From Bursaphelenchus xylophilus (taxonomy: Eukaryota > Nematoda > Chromadorea > Rhabditida > Aphelenchoididae): DNA of 64,000 nt. Below the pieces are notes generated by a model that had not been told where the DNA came from, did no database searches, and worked only from the letters and a program-made list of their open reading frames with translations. This document shows, in pieces, positions 32,995 through 45,280 of the stretch. The stretch lies in assembly GCA_904066235.2 (NCBI GenBank), contig CAJFCV020000002.1, positions 3,534,001 through 3,598,000 of the forward strand. Direction: 5' to 3'. Positions within the stretch are counted from its first letter, which is position 1. Every line of letters begins with the position of its first letter. A program made the translations under genes and the position numbers.

Positions 32995-33066
32995 GGGGGT
33001 ATAGCTCAGTGGTAGAGCGTCCGCTTTGCATGCGGAAAGTCAGGGGTTCAAACCCCCTTACCTCCA
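32995..33066 (+). tRNA. tRNA-Ala (anticodon UGC)
   Basis: This 72-nt tRNA has acceptor stem GGGGGTA/TACCTCC with one G-U pair. The D arm is TAGCTCAGTGGTAGAGC. The anticodon stem is TCCGC/GCGGA with loop TTTGCAT (anticodon TGC at 33027-33029). The T arm is AGGGGTTCAAACCCCCT and the discriminator is A. It decodes GCA alanine codons. There is no intron, and both internal promoter boxes are intact. Confidence 0.97.
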
Positions 33067-33355
33067 AGTCCCAATTTTTTGTGGTTTTGGGGTAAATTTG
33101 AATAAAACGGTAATTAAAAAGCATTTTACAGTGTAGATCACTTGATTTTTTATTGGAAAATCTTCAAAAATTTTTTGATTTTCCCTGAAAAAATTGATTT
33201 TCATCCAGTTTTTGGGGAAAAATAAAAAAAATTAGTCGTTTTATGCAAATTTTTGCATGAAAAAATACTTCACAAATACGAATGAGTGGTCTATTTCATT
33301 TTTTCTTGACCATAGATTCAGTTCGGTCCAAAAAATTGAGTGTTGATCAAGCGGC

Positions 33356-36300
33356 ATGAAGAAACTGTTCAAGGGGAAGGACGATCAGGGCGAGACCAAG
33401 AAATTCGAAGCCACTCCGGTCGCTCTGAGGTCCAAATCGCCCGCACCCCCACCGCAGGACATTGTCGAGTCCAAGGAAGTCCAACAGGCCAGAACTACCA
33501 AGGTAAAAGGTTGGAAATTTTAGAAATTTACAGGGATATAAGCATCAAAACTTTGTTGCTTAAAAAAATTTAAAGTTTTGAATTTTGCAATGTCTCGAAC
33601 AAAAAGCCGAAACAAAAAACAAAAAAAATTTAATTTCGAAAAATGAATTTTTTTTGCGATTTTTTTTGGATTTTTTAAAATTTTTCGACTAAACAATCTG
33701 GGCGATTTGTTCGAAACGTGAGTTAAAAATTTTTAAAAGGAGTTTTTAAAACTTTATTCTAAATTTTTGGACAAGTTTCACCAAAATGCGATATCAAAAA
33801 AAAAATTTTTTCAATTTTCAAATTTTATTTATTTATTTTTTTTTGATTTTTTTGGTAAACTCCGAGTTAAAAAATTCAAATGAAAAAAATTAAAAAATTT
33901 TTTTAGAAGGCCTGGCTTTCCAACTTTTTTCGAATATTTTTTTTGAATTCTTAGAAATTTCCGGCCTAACAACCTCGGCGATTTGTAAAAAACGCGAGCT
34001 GAAATTTTGAAAAATGCCTTCGAAAATTTTATTCTATATCTTTGACAAGTTTTATCAAGATCCGATATCAAAAAAACATTTTTTTTTCGTATTTTCAAAT
34101 TAAAAAAAATTGTTTTTGATTTTTTGCTAAATTTCGAATTAAAAATCTCAAAAAACTGTATTCTGATTTTTTCCATTTTTTCAAACCATTTTTTTCCATT
34201 TTTTAGGTCAAAGCCTGGCTTCAAACCATCATCGACAGGCTTGTAAAACAATGGACTCCGGCCAAATCCCAGTCCCTCTTCAGCGAATCCGAACTGGTCG
34301 AGTTGTGCTACCGAGCGCGAGAGACTTTCTGGATGGAGAAGTCGATGGTCTCCGTAAAGGCGCCGGTCAGTATTTGCGGCGACATTCACGGCCAATTCGA
34401 AGACTTGTTGGCCTTATTCCGACTGAATGGGTTCCCGCCGGAGAAGAAATACGTCTTCTTGGGCGATTATGTGGACAGAGGACCATTCTCGATTGAAGTT
34501 GTGGGGTTGTTGTTCGCGTATAAGGTGATTTTTGGATACTTTTGGAGGCTTTTTGGAATTTTTTTGGCATTTTTTTGAATTTCTGCGATTTTTGGGGCTT
34601 TATAGGAAAATTAAAAATTAAAAAAAAATTTTTTGAAATCAACTGGAGTCTTTAAATCATTTTTTTACTACCGATTTTTTGTCGGAAAAAAATTTTTTTA
34701 AATTTTTTCCAATTTTTTTAAAATTAAAATTTTTTAAAAAAAATCGTGTTCAGGTAATGTACCCCGACGATATCGTCCTGCTCCGTGGAAACCATGAGTC
34801 CAGACCGGTCAACATGCAATATGGGTTCTTTTTGGAGTGCAAAAAACGATATTCCACGTCGTTGTACGAGGTTTTCCAATACGTCTTCTATTGCATGCCG
34901 TTTTGCGCACTGGTGGACAAGCGTATTTTGTGTATGCATGGTGGAATCAGTGAGGATTTGAAGGATTTTGGGCAGGTAAGCGGGAATTTTTAGATGATTT
35001 TTTTGTGAAATGTGGGGCGCAGCTCGCGGGTTTGACAAAAATAGGAAAAAATGATTTTTTTGAGTGTTAGAAGTCATACGCAGCAATTTTATAAACTCGA
35101 TTCGCTTTAGCCGGTTGAATACAGACGATTTTCAAAAAAGGCAGGGCGCAGCTCGCGGAACTTAAAATTCGCCAATATCTGAGAAAATCGAAAATTCCTG
35201 AGTGCGAATCGTCATACTAGGACATTTTAAAACATTTCTTGAAATTTTACTCCAGCCACCACGAATTTTAAGAGTAAGCCAGGGCGCAGTTCGCAATTTC
35301 AAAAACTTTTATTATCTTGGCCAATTTCAAAAAAAAATTTTTTTTTTGGAAGCCTAAAATTAACTTTGAAGGTAAAAGAAACCGGTTGCTTAAAAATTCC
35401 CACTTTTATCGCAAATTTTCGCTGTAACCCAGGGCGCAGCCTGCCAAAATAAAAACTTGTCCAGTTACTTCAAAATTCGTTTCAGATGGACCGAATTGAA
35501 CGTCCTTGTGATATTCCCGACCTCGGCATTCTCGCCGATCTCACTTGGGCCGATCCCGACCCAAATATCGAACTCTACGAGGACTCGCCGAGAGGTGCGG
35601 CTCGAGTCTTCGGCGAAGCCGCGCTGGAAGCGTTCTGCAAACAACTCGGCCTGGAATTGATTGTGCGTGCGCATCAAGTCGTCAACGATGGCTATGAGTT
35701 CTTTTGCAATCGGAAGTTGGTCACCATCTTCTCGGCGCCCTATTATTGCGCGCAGTTCGAGAATGCGGCCGCGATTATGAATGTCACCAAGGATATGGTG
35801 AGTTGAAATTTTATGGAGAGGTGTTTGAAACGCTAGAATGAACTTCTATTTAATGAAATTTCGATTTTGACGGGTTGGAACAGAATGCCAAAATTGGCGG
35901 GAAATTTGAATTTTCTGGAAGTTTTGTCAGAGATTGGATATGCTACGAGGTATTTAGAGATATTTGTTTGTATTTCACTTATTTTTTACTCATTTTCAAG
36001 CTACTACATCGCTTTTCTGCCCTTGAAACGTTATGCCAAAAATGGCGGAAATTTGAATTTTGAGCCAGGTTTTTTAAAATATAGTCACGGCTGAGCTGTT
36101 TAACTCGTATTTTACAATTTTTATGACATGAAAAAACCCCTGCATCACTTTTGCAACCCTTAAAACAGAATGCCAAAAATGGCGGGAAACTTGAATTTAA
36201 AGCCAGATTAATGGATCGAGCTGCGATCTGTGACTCGTATTTTAAACTTTTTATGACATGTCAAAACCTCTGAATCACCTTTTGACCCTTAAAACAGAAT

Positions 36301-36429
36301 GCCAAAAATGGCGGGAAATTTGAACTTGTCTCAAATTGCACAGAAATGTTGTTTCAGGAGATCAGCTTCACCATTTTCCGACCCCGCATCAAGAACAAGA
36401 AGAAATTGACCACCAGAACCGCCGAATAA
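33356..36429 (+). CDS. PP1-like serine/threonine protein phosphatase, divergent nematode type
   Basis: There are five exons: 33356-33502, 34207-34524, 34754-34975, 35486-35797 and 36358-36429. They total 1071 bases, or 356 residues. Residues 1-49 are a charged, Pro-rich leader not found in canonical PP1. The catalytic core carries the metallophosphatase motifs GDIHGQF (Asp108, His110), GDYVDRG (Asp136), RGNHES (Asn168, His169), MHGG (His217) and RAHQVV (His292), plus SAPYYC. All metal ligands and the catalytic His are present, so an active dephosphorylating enzyme is expected. Surface segments differ from canonical PP1 (for example [10 protein letters not shown]), which suggests different regulatory partners; nematodes have many such PP1-like paralogs, some in sperm. 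AATAAA overlaps the stop codon and a second lies near 36453. The gene converges on the latrophilin gene. Confidence 0.93.
33690..34065. repeat. decayed F right-arm copies in PP1-like intron 1
   Basis: Two stretches (about 33690-33795 and 33960-34065) share TTTGTTCGAAACGTGAGTTAAA-like and ACTTTATTCTAAATTTTTGG, ACAAGTTTCACCAAAATG text, matching the F right arm at 29035-29110. Confidence 0.5.
35012..35445. repeat. tandem repeat around CAGGGCGCAGCTCGC in PP1-like intron 3
   Basis: GGGGCGCAGCTCGCGGG, CAGGGCGCAGCTCGCGGA, CAGGGCGCAGTTCGCAA and CAGGGCGCAGCCTGCCA recur about every 125-150 bp. The flanking text is strongly diverged. Confidence 0.75.
35878..36335. repeat. tandem repeat around ATGCCAAAAATGGCGGGAAA in PP1-like intron 4
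   Basis: Four units start near 35880, 36033, 36170 and 36296. Each begins with CAGAATGCCAAAAATGGCGG or a close variant, and the later units also share GACTCGTATTTTAAA and TTTTATGACATG. The period is about 125-150 bp. Confidence 0.85.
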
Positions 36430-37013
36430 AATACGCTTCTTTTGTGGAATACGAAATAAATTTGATTAAATCGGGTGTAAATGTAGATATCAATCCAGAT
36501 TATTGCTGTTTGTTTATTTTCCAAATAAAAATTTGCTCCAAAAATGAGAAAAAACAGAGATTAAAATTGAAAACAAGACAAAAAAATTTTATAAAATACA
36601 TACACGTTTTTCAATTCAAGGGGGAATGATTGATGACTATAGAAAAGATATAAAAATATTAGTAGAAAAGTAAACTGATGACAAAAAAGACCGATATTAA
36701 ATATTTTATTTATTAAAAATATTCGAAAAAGACAAAAAAAAATCAAAATTCAAAAAATTTCAAAATCGAGATATTGGCTCAAAAATCAAAAAAAAATTAG
36801 CACCGGAGGCCCTGAGGGTGAAGAGAAATGGCTGTTGATTAGAGTGGAAGACAATTTGAATTCCGAAAATGCTCTGAAATACGACTAAATTCGAGGAAGC
36901 ACCGAGGGATGGCGGATTATGGCCGGAGTTGCGATTTTTGCTCTCAATTTTTTACAACGACAGTTTTCGTTGTACCACCATGTATGTTCCATAGCAGACA
37001 TCCTGTGGCCGAT
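36430..37013. other. convergent intergenic region between the PP1-like and latrophilin genes
   Basis: Both flanking genes end here, so the 584 bp must hold both 3' UTRs. GAAATAAATTTG at 36452 is a candidate polyadenylation signal for the phosphatase. No gene seen. Confidence 0.6.
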
Positions 37014-40000
37014 CTAGGAGCTGTTTTCATCGAAGAACACGGGCATATTTCGACTCATATCCATGCGCAAAAGGGCGGTGGTCGTGCCTTGAGTGGAGTT
37101 GCTAAACTGAGATCCGGTAGCGGTCGAGGAGGACCTTGCGCTCTCGTAGGGCGACCCGGAGGACACGTTGGACGCTGATGCAGACGAGGGCTTGTGTTGG
37201 AGTTGAGATGGGGTTCGGAGTCCGACCAGCGACGGGCAGCGATGTCCGTGTTCGTTGCAGATCGGGGATGGTGGGGGATGGCACTGAAATCGAAAATTCG
37301 GTAAAAATTCGAACAAAAAATAACAAACCAAAGATATACTAGGAAACTAGAGGCCTTATACTACCTATTACAAGTCAAAGAGATCAATAATTCTAGTCGA
37401 AAATACCAGTTTTGCTCGATATTATTTTAGACATCAAAATGTCAAGTGAAATATCAAAATCAAATTTTCTCCAAAAAATCGACTGGAGAGCATCTAAAAA
37501 AAGCCGTAATATTAAATTACCATTCCTCTACTACACCTAACATTCAAAAAATTAAAACAGTTCCCTTTAAAAATAAATTTTTTCTCAATCCTATATTAGA
37601 CATCAAAATTCCAAAAAAATCTGAAGTTTCAAAAAACTAGTGCCAAACCACTATCGCAAATAGCATAAGAATATTATTCTCACTCTCTGATTCTTACTAC
37701 AGCCTTATCTATCCACTTCACATCCAATTTTCTCCCAAAACATCCAAAAATTTACGACTTTCCATGACCCACTTCTATATTCCACTTGCTCCCAAAAAAC
37801 CTAAATTTTTACCTCATGCATGCACATCATTCTCTGGCCGGGATGCTGAAAGTAGGCTGCATAATTCTGCATCTGGCATCCATACGAATCGGGGGCCGGG
37901 GGCGGGGGATATGGGGGCAATTGAGCCGAATGATATTGCACTGGGTTCTGCTGGTAGTGCTGCGCGTAGAAGCCGCAATAATCCGCCGGGATCGTGGCGT
38001 ACGTGTGGTCGCAGTAGTGGGCGTCGTGTACGCCGCCCTGGGTCGCGACATAGGCTTGGGTTTGGCAATGGAGGGCGTGGAAATCGGGGATGGCCATCGT
38101 TTTCGGGCCGTCCTCCATGTACTGCACGATGGAGGTGGATTTGGTCGAGTAATTCGGTTCGCAACAGTGGATGTTGGGCACTGAGCCTCTGGCTTGGACC
38201 GCTGGGGAGAAAATGGAGTCCTTGGGGAAGTCGGTGGCTCCGAAATTCTTCGACTTTCGGCAGAATGAGGTCTGGAAAAAATTTTTTTAATTTTAGGTAA
38301 TACTCAAAAAATCTCATAAAATTCATGTCGAAAAAACAAATTCTTACTATTAATCAAAATTCCACATCATCTAGAAGCAAAAATTCCCAAAAAAATTAAA
38401 AAAAACCCCAAAAAAACTTTTGCTCAAAAAATCTCAAATTTAATGTTCTACGCTCACAACACCTCCAAAATAATTACACTACCTTTATTTATCCAAATTT
38501 TGCGATTATAATCCAAAAAAAACAAAATTTTCAAAAAATTTTTTTTTTACCAAAAATCCCAAATTGAATTTTTTTCGTCCTACAACACCCCAAAATTGCC
38601 TTTACCACCTTTTCAAGTCCACTTCTTACCTGTCCTTTGATCAAAAAGCTTTTCAGCGTATAAATTGCCAAAATGGAATTCGCGATTACAACGGTCCACA
38701 TGCAGGGTGCAGTCCACTTCGTGACGAACATGTATGTCGCTGAGACCAGGAAATTCACAATCAACAAGAATGGGGCGGTCTGGTAGAGCGTTTTTCGGAC
38801 GGCTCTCACTTTTCCGGCGTCATTGCGGCAAGGTTCGTATCCCACGCGGCGATGTTTGCACAACAATGCCACAATTGTGATGACGAAAACGCTTTGAACG
38901 ATGATGATCACGAGTAGAGGGGAGAGACAGTTCCACAGCGGCGGGGTCCACAATTTCTGACGGCCTTGCAGGGCCATGTGGAAATTGCCGCACAGTGCGG
39001 CCGAAAGGGCGGTGATGAGGGCGGGGACGGCTAAAATACGACAAATTAGTCACTAAATTTTCTAAAAATGTAAATCGACGCTGAAAAATGCATCCCAGAA
39101 CTTTTTAAACTTAAATTTTATCGCACAGTGCAAAAAATTTTTTGATTGCACTGTGCAAAAAAATCTTTTCATTGCACTGTGCAAAAAAAATTCGACCGCA
39201 CAGTGCGAAAAAATTTTTGATTGCACCGTGCCAAAAAAAGTTTCGATTGCACTGTGCGAAAAATTTTTTTGATTGCACAGTGCAAAAAAATTTCTAACCG
39301 CACCGTGCAAAAAAAAAGTTTCGATTGCACTGTGCGAAAAATTTTTTTGATTGCACCGTGCAAAAAAGTTTCGATTGCACAGTGCAAAATTTTTTTTGAT
39401 TGCACAGTGCGATAAAGATTTCTAACTGCACCGTGCAAAAATTTTAACTGCACTGTGCGATTTTTTTTTTGATTGCACAGTGCAAAAAAATTTCAAACCG
39501 CACAGTGCGAAAAATTTTTTCGATTGCACCGTGCGAAAACAAAATCTTGATTGCACAGTGCAAAAAAATCGTAACCGCATAGTGCAAAAACCAAAAAAAT
39601 ATTCTTTTCAAAAAAAAATTCTCTCCAAAACTTCCACTTACCATATCCCACCAAATAATACATGCCGGTATTCTTCTGAATGGGGGTTTCATTCCCAAAA
39701 ATCCTCATGATTGTGTGGGCCAGGACGAAAAGTTGGACCAGAAGCCAACAAACCGCGACAAGGCCGGTGAATTGAATCAAATAAACGGTAAATACGGTGA
39801 TCGTGGAGTTTTTCGGAAGAGCGAACCAGGCCGTCAACAGGATTTCCAGCGCGATAATTGCGGTGGAAAAGTTTTTGGGGATCAAATTGGGTTTTTTGGA
39901 CTCGGACAATTTCAGTCCGATGAGAAAAACGGTCAATCCAATCAGGGCGATCACATTCGAGGCGTACAGAGCGATCGTTTCTGTGTTGAATCCAAAGAAA

Positions 40001-43000
40001 ACAGTCTGAAAAATGGGGAAATTAAAAAAAAAAAAAACTTTTTTGAAAATTTCACCTCAAAATTGCAAAAATTACAAAAAATTTGTAAAAAAATCCCAAA
40101 AAAATCGAAAAAGCAACATAGAACATATTCAAAGGCCATATACCGCAATATTTTTTCAAAAACACAAACAAATCTAAAATTTTTGAAAAAATCCCAAGAT
40201 TTTGAAATTTTTTGGTCTAAAATAATATCCAAACCCCACCAAATTCTTCCCAAATAAATTAGAGGTCGTGTAATATATATTAAAACCAATTAAACACCTT
40301 TTTACCTAATAAAATCCAAAAAATTAAAAAAAAAATCAAAAAACCGGCCTAAATTCCAAATTTCTTGTCTAAAACAATATCCAGAGCCCCTCTTTATTTC
40401 CAATTCGACCTTAAACTTTTTCTCCCATCCTCTTCTTTCCATTTCACTCCAAACCGCCCACAAAAACCATCAAAAAAATTTTTAATTTTCAAAAATTGTA
40501 ATTTCTTGTCTAAAACAATATAAAAAGCTGCTCAAAACAAAAAAATCTCCATCCTTACAACCTACAAAGCTCCCCCAAAGCTTCTCAAGCCCTTTACAAT
40601 ATAAAACAAAAACAAATCACCACAAACACTCACTTTTACCTCGCAGGTCGACGAAATCACCGCGAAATGGCCCACTCCTTTGCATCGGCAGATGGTTTTG
40701 GTCTCATTATGCACCAGCATTTCACAATTCTGGTCGTAGACAAAGTCCTCAGCGTCTTGATCGAATTTTGCGCAGTACGGGTAGGGGAAATTGGCCGATT
40801 TTTTGGTGGAAAAACTCAAAACCATCGGGATTTCGGTCAAAATCGGGGATTTTTGGGAAGAATGGGTTCTGCGGGCCGCGTAGGTGCTGATAATATTCGA
40901 AATCACTGTTCTTGAGCAGTCTTCTCGCTCTGGGTTGCCTTCGGTGAGATGGTGGTGCGGTTGCACAATGAATGGGGCGAGATTTGCGACCGAGGAATAG
41001 GCGATCTCGAAGCTGTCTAAAATAAGGTAATAAGTTATTGAAATATATAAAAATTTCAAATTTTCTTTTTCTAGCATCTTGATCATCTTATTTACTCTCT
41101 GTTTTACCAAAAATCAAGATCTCAAAAGGCCGCTTTGATATCAAAATCGGCTAAAGTAACATCCACCTAAAGTAATATCCCCAATCTCTCATTTCCCACC
41201 CAATTCCCGAAATTCCTTTTCTATCATCTTACATACGCTCTAATTATCCTGTATGACATCAATTTACCTATCGAAGATCAAAATTTTCTTCAAAATAACC
41301 CAAAGTAATATACCGACCTCCTCAATTTTGGTCAAATATCACAAATTCCTCGTTCATCACCTCATTTAGATACTAATCATCCCATTCACCCCTAATTTAC
41401 CTTTTTACCACCCACTTTTTACAGAAAAATCGTCTAAACTAATATACCAAAAATCTCAAACTTTTCCAAATTCTTCAATTTCTTTTTTCAAGACCACAAA
41501 CAGGTCCTGCTCTCTCTATTCCGCCTAAATTTCAAAAACAACAACTCAATTCCAACTGCTTACCCTCCAATCTTCTCGCCTCTTCCATCAATCCAAACAA
41601 GGCCCGATCTTCCACATCAAACCTCTCCAAGTATGGGAATTCAATGTCAGAAATCGGTCTGAGGACCGAAATAGCTCCGATCACATAGGGTCTGGCCACA
41701 AATGGGGCGCGAATTGTGTCGGGAAAGGGGACAGATTTCGCGGCATTGTTCAGTGTTCGTTGGATTGTCCTGAGAAGGCGGTATGCGGTGGACCTCTGCA
41801 GTTCGTAGGGGAGATCCAGCCAGGCAATTCGCATGCCCAGCACCCCATTGACTGTTTGAATTGTGTCCTGGAAAAAATTGAGGATCAAAATTTGAAAAAA
41901 GGCCTCAAAATATTCAAAAAAATCTCATTTTCAGCCGGAACAAAGCAAAATCTTCAAAAAATTATTACTCTCTCTACTATTTCAGACCCTCTACTTTATC
42001 TCAAAATCCAAAAAATTTGAAATACCATCGCTTTTCCGGTCGAAAATCGCAAAATTTTCCCAAAAATCTCGACCAAAATTTTTCATCGTATAACTTGTCT
42101 TCCACGGCTTCAAATTCCAAAAATTTACCTTTGCCGTGTCGCTGAGTTCCTCTCTATTCAAGGAGACATCATTTCGCGAATTATGGAGTTGGATTCTCTC
42201 CAATAACAGGGAGATTTTCACGAGATCTCCGGCCACCAACGAGGAGGTCACCAAACTTTTCAATTCCTGATGAATGAACGCTGGGACAAGCGAATCCGCC
42301 GCGAAATATTGTTCATTGTCGTCTTTGAACTTGATAATCGCGTCGGAGACGCATTCGGAGAGGTCGGCGTTCCGCTCCCAGAAGCCGTTGTCGTTGCAGC
42401 GGCGTTTCGCGACGCCTTTGTAATCTACTGGACACGCCGCCTTTGCCAGCTCATTGCGCTTGATCTGAGGCCATTGCAGGAGGCGAACACTGTCATATTC
42501 GGCGGCACAGGCTGTGTTCTGGACCTCTTGCAAGTGGGGATGGTCAAGGGAATGGGGGTTGGTACTGAAATTGGGAATTTTATATTGTACTTGACATCAA
42601 GTGGGAAAAGTGATGGTTTGTATGAATTTTTGACCTCAAATGGATTAAACCTGCTTACAGTTGAAGCGAAATGCCTCAAGAAAAATTTCTAATACAATTT
42701 TCCTTCAGGTTATACATGAAAAAATCAAAAATTATCTTATACTTGACATTAGATAGAAGGTTTTTAAAAAACTGATGTTTGACGGCAAAAACAATATAAC
42801 AGCAATGCCAAACTCCTCAATTCGATAACAAATACTTTCAGCTACAATTTGAATGACATTTTCGTTCCGAATTTCTTCAAAAAATCACAAAAATTATCTT
42901 ATACTTGACATCAAGTCAATGATTTTGAAAAAACTGATATTTTATGTCAAAAACAATATAAAAAATACCCCAAGGCATGATTCCTATAAAATTAAATACT

Positions 43001-45280
43001 CCAATCTCCATATAAACGCTAATTTTAACCTTCAATTTAACCGAAATCCATCAAAAACGCTCAAATTTATCTTGCACATGACACCCGACAAAAAAAATCC
43101 AAAAAATTCTTCAGAATCCCAACTTACACCGTGTATCCAACCTTATCCGAGTTCCTGACCCCACTCCCATCGTAATCCTCGGGCGCAGCCTCCTCACCCG
43201 GCGCTGGTGTTGTAGTTGGGGCAGCTGCAAAACGGGAAACGATTAGAACGCTCTTATTACTGAATGCCGACTCAATTCATGTGGAATCGAATTTACAAAC
43301 AGGGTCCTCATGTGCTATTGTCCTCTCCGAAGATGAGGGGAACTTTTTGTCGGGGGTATAATTTGTTTTTTTCGGCCTTTTTTGTGGTTTTTCCGGGTCA
43401 GATTACAATTTAATGGGGAGATTAAGGGAAATTAGTCAAAATAAAGGCCGTAAATTAATTAAAATCACTTTTGTGATACTTTTGGAGTGATTTATAGCCA
43501 AAATAACCAAAAAAATTTGAAAAAGTTCGCTCAAAAATTAAAAAATTTTTTTTTCAAAATTGCTAAAAATCGCTGTCAACTCACCAGTAGTAGTCGCAGG
43601 AATACAACTATACTGAACTTCGATATATTTCGGCGTGTCTGGACAAGCGTCGCCAAAAAGTTTAGCCGACGCCGTAAAATTACAGCTATTTTGGCCGCTG
43701 CACAGTTCGTCCAAGATCGGTTTGGTCCGATCGTTGCCGCAGAGGGTGTTGAGGCCCTCACGGAACGTTGGGTTACATGTGTTCAAGGCGAATCGTCCAA
43801 AATTCGCGATCAAAACGGAGATTACGGTATCTTCTTGGGGGCAGGCGAGATGGGCCAGTTCTCCCTCGCAAACTTCGAGGATAACTGAAAAAAATACTGG
43901 TGAAAACTTTTTAGAATCATTCTAAGAAGACCAGGGTACCCTAAAAAAAATTGTTTCTATATGATAAGGGGAGGGGGGACCAAAGTGAAATTTTTAAAAT
44001 TTCGAAATTTTTCGACAATCTATTTTTCACTTTGCAAGGACGCAATCACAAAATCTCGACACAATAAACCTCTGAGATGCACCACAAAGTCGATCAAATT
44101 GCAATTCTCGGGATTATGTTGCGCAATGCACAGTGCAATCTCGCACTAGCTAATCTTTTCAGCAAATAACAATCAAAAATTCGGATTTAATAACAGGTTT
44201 GGCGATAATAAAGCTAACCAGACCAAACGCAGTCAATAATTCTCGAATTTTAGTCGCTGGAGACATTTTATACGACGAAACATGTTTCATCGTATAAAAC
44301 GGTCCAGGTTGTAAAAACCGACAAATTGTAATATCGACAAAGATTTTAGAGCTTTTTTCGTCTCAAAAAACGGCTGAAACTTCAGCCTCCAGCTTAATCT
44401 ATCTTGATCGAGACCATCTAATTACACCCAAATCTCGGTAATTTGCAGATCAACCCGACTAATCCTTTCGAAATTTATGTCCACCCGAACGCCTCCGATT
44501 ACACTCTCCGGCCAGGTGAAACAAGGCTAGACCTAATTAGGGCTTTCGTGGAGGTAAATCACTAATTCTTGACATTTGGCTTTTTTCGCTTGAATAAATT
44601 TAGATGAACAGGCGGGAAACCATAGGTAAATTGAAAAATAATAAAGACTAAAAGGGCTGCTGAAGGCTAAGAAAGCATAAGTTCCTCAATAAACAACAGA
44701 AAATTGTCAAAAATTCGAAGAATTATATTGCACTAGGTCACCTGATGGAAAACTGGTCTAAGATAATATAACTCGACGAGATACTAAAAGTTTGCAGTTC
44801 TAGCCACGAGAATATTCTGCGGTACACCTTATAAAGCTAAAAACTGGTTCAAATTCCATAAAGTTCACCTTATTTTCGACAAAAAACAAATCTCGATACC
44901 CAAAATAAGTAAAATATCCAAAAAATTGCCAAAATTAACGATTTCAGGGCTGAAAGCTATAAAACAGCAAGAATAGGGCATAATCCAACCGAAACAATCC
45001 ATTTTAGGTATCAAATCTATTTAGCGACTCAGTTTCACCCCAAACTATATTCACCGTCAGGTCAAAAGGTCCCTTAAAGAAAATGGCCAGTAAATAGCAA
45101 AGAATGTTTCAAATACCTCCAAAATAAATATTTTCTAACAGCTTGTGAGCTCGTCTAAAACAAGCAAACCAAAAATCCATCCAAACACTTACCATTATCG
45201 TCTGCGTTCAATCCGGAGATCAGCAAAAATGTGAGAAAAATCAAAAAGTTCCTCGAGTTCCATCGACCAAAACTCGACAT
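37014..45280 (-). CDS. latrophilin-type adhesion G-protein coupled receptor (LAT-1/LAT-2 family)
   Basis: There are ten exons on the minus strand: 45280-45193, 43884-43585, 43224-43128, 42564-42129, 41867-41564, 41016-40640, 40005-39642, 39030-38630, 38271-37813 and 37283-37014. They total 3096 bases, or 1031 residues. In order: signal peptide (FLIFLTFLLISGLNA), SUEL/galactose-binding lectin domain (about 30-129), Thr/Pro/Glu linker, hormone-receptor domain (about 180-225), GAIN domain with a GPS region ending near 530, seven membrane segments (about 540-789) and a 240-residue tail rich in Tyr, His, Pro and Ser. In the family these receptors act at the plasma membrane in tissue polarity and neuronal signalling. 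The GPS keeps its Cys pair (ICRC) but has Gly-Val-Gly at 522-524 where His-Leu-Thr is expected, so self-cleavage is probably lost. Intron 7 holds a family P cluster. Confidence 0.94.
39120..39595. repeat. family P palindrome cluster 3, in latrophilin intron 7
   Basis: About twenty GCACNGTGC cores lie between exons 8 and 7, typically as GATTGCACTGTGCAAAAAA with 15-20 bp spacing, tighter than elsewhere. The linkers alternate TTTTTGATTG and TTTCTAACCG, showing local block duplication. Confidence 0.92.
40200..41450. repeat. degenerate tandem repeat TCTAAANTAATAT in latrophilin introns
   Basis: TCTAAAATAATATCCAAACC, TCTAAAACAATATCCAGAGC, TCTAAAACAATATAAAAAGC, then CTAAAGTAACATCC, AAAGTAATATACC and TCTAAACTAATATACC recur at roughly 135-150 bp on either side of exon 6 (40640-41016). 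Similar phrases occur near 37425 and 44757. Confidence 0.6.
42580..43080. repeat. tandem repeat around TTATACTTGACATCAAGT in latrophilin intron 3
   Basis: ATATTGTACTTGACATCAAG, CTTATACTTGACATTAGAT, CTTATACTTGACATCAAGTC and CTTGCACATGACACC recur at about 150-170 bp. A similar phrase (TTGTACTTGATATCAAGG) lies just past the ash-2 stop codon. Confidence 0.65.
44268..44303. repeat. family H hairpin, short form, in latrophilin intron 1
   Basis: ATTTTATACGACGAAACATG is followed immediately by TTTCATCGTATAAAAC: the same arms as the tyrosinase copies but with almost no loop. It is the only family H copy I see outside 17.7-24.5 kb. Confidence 0.85.
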
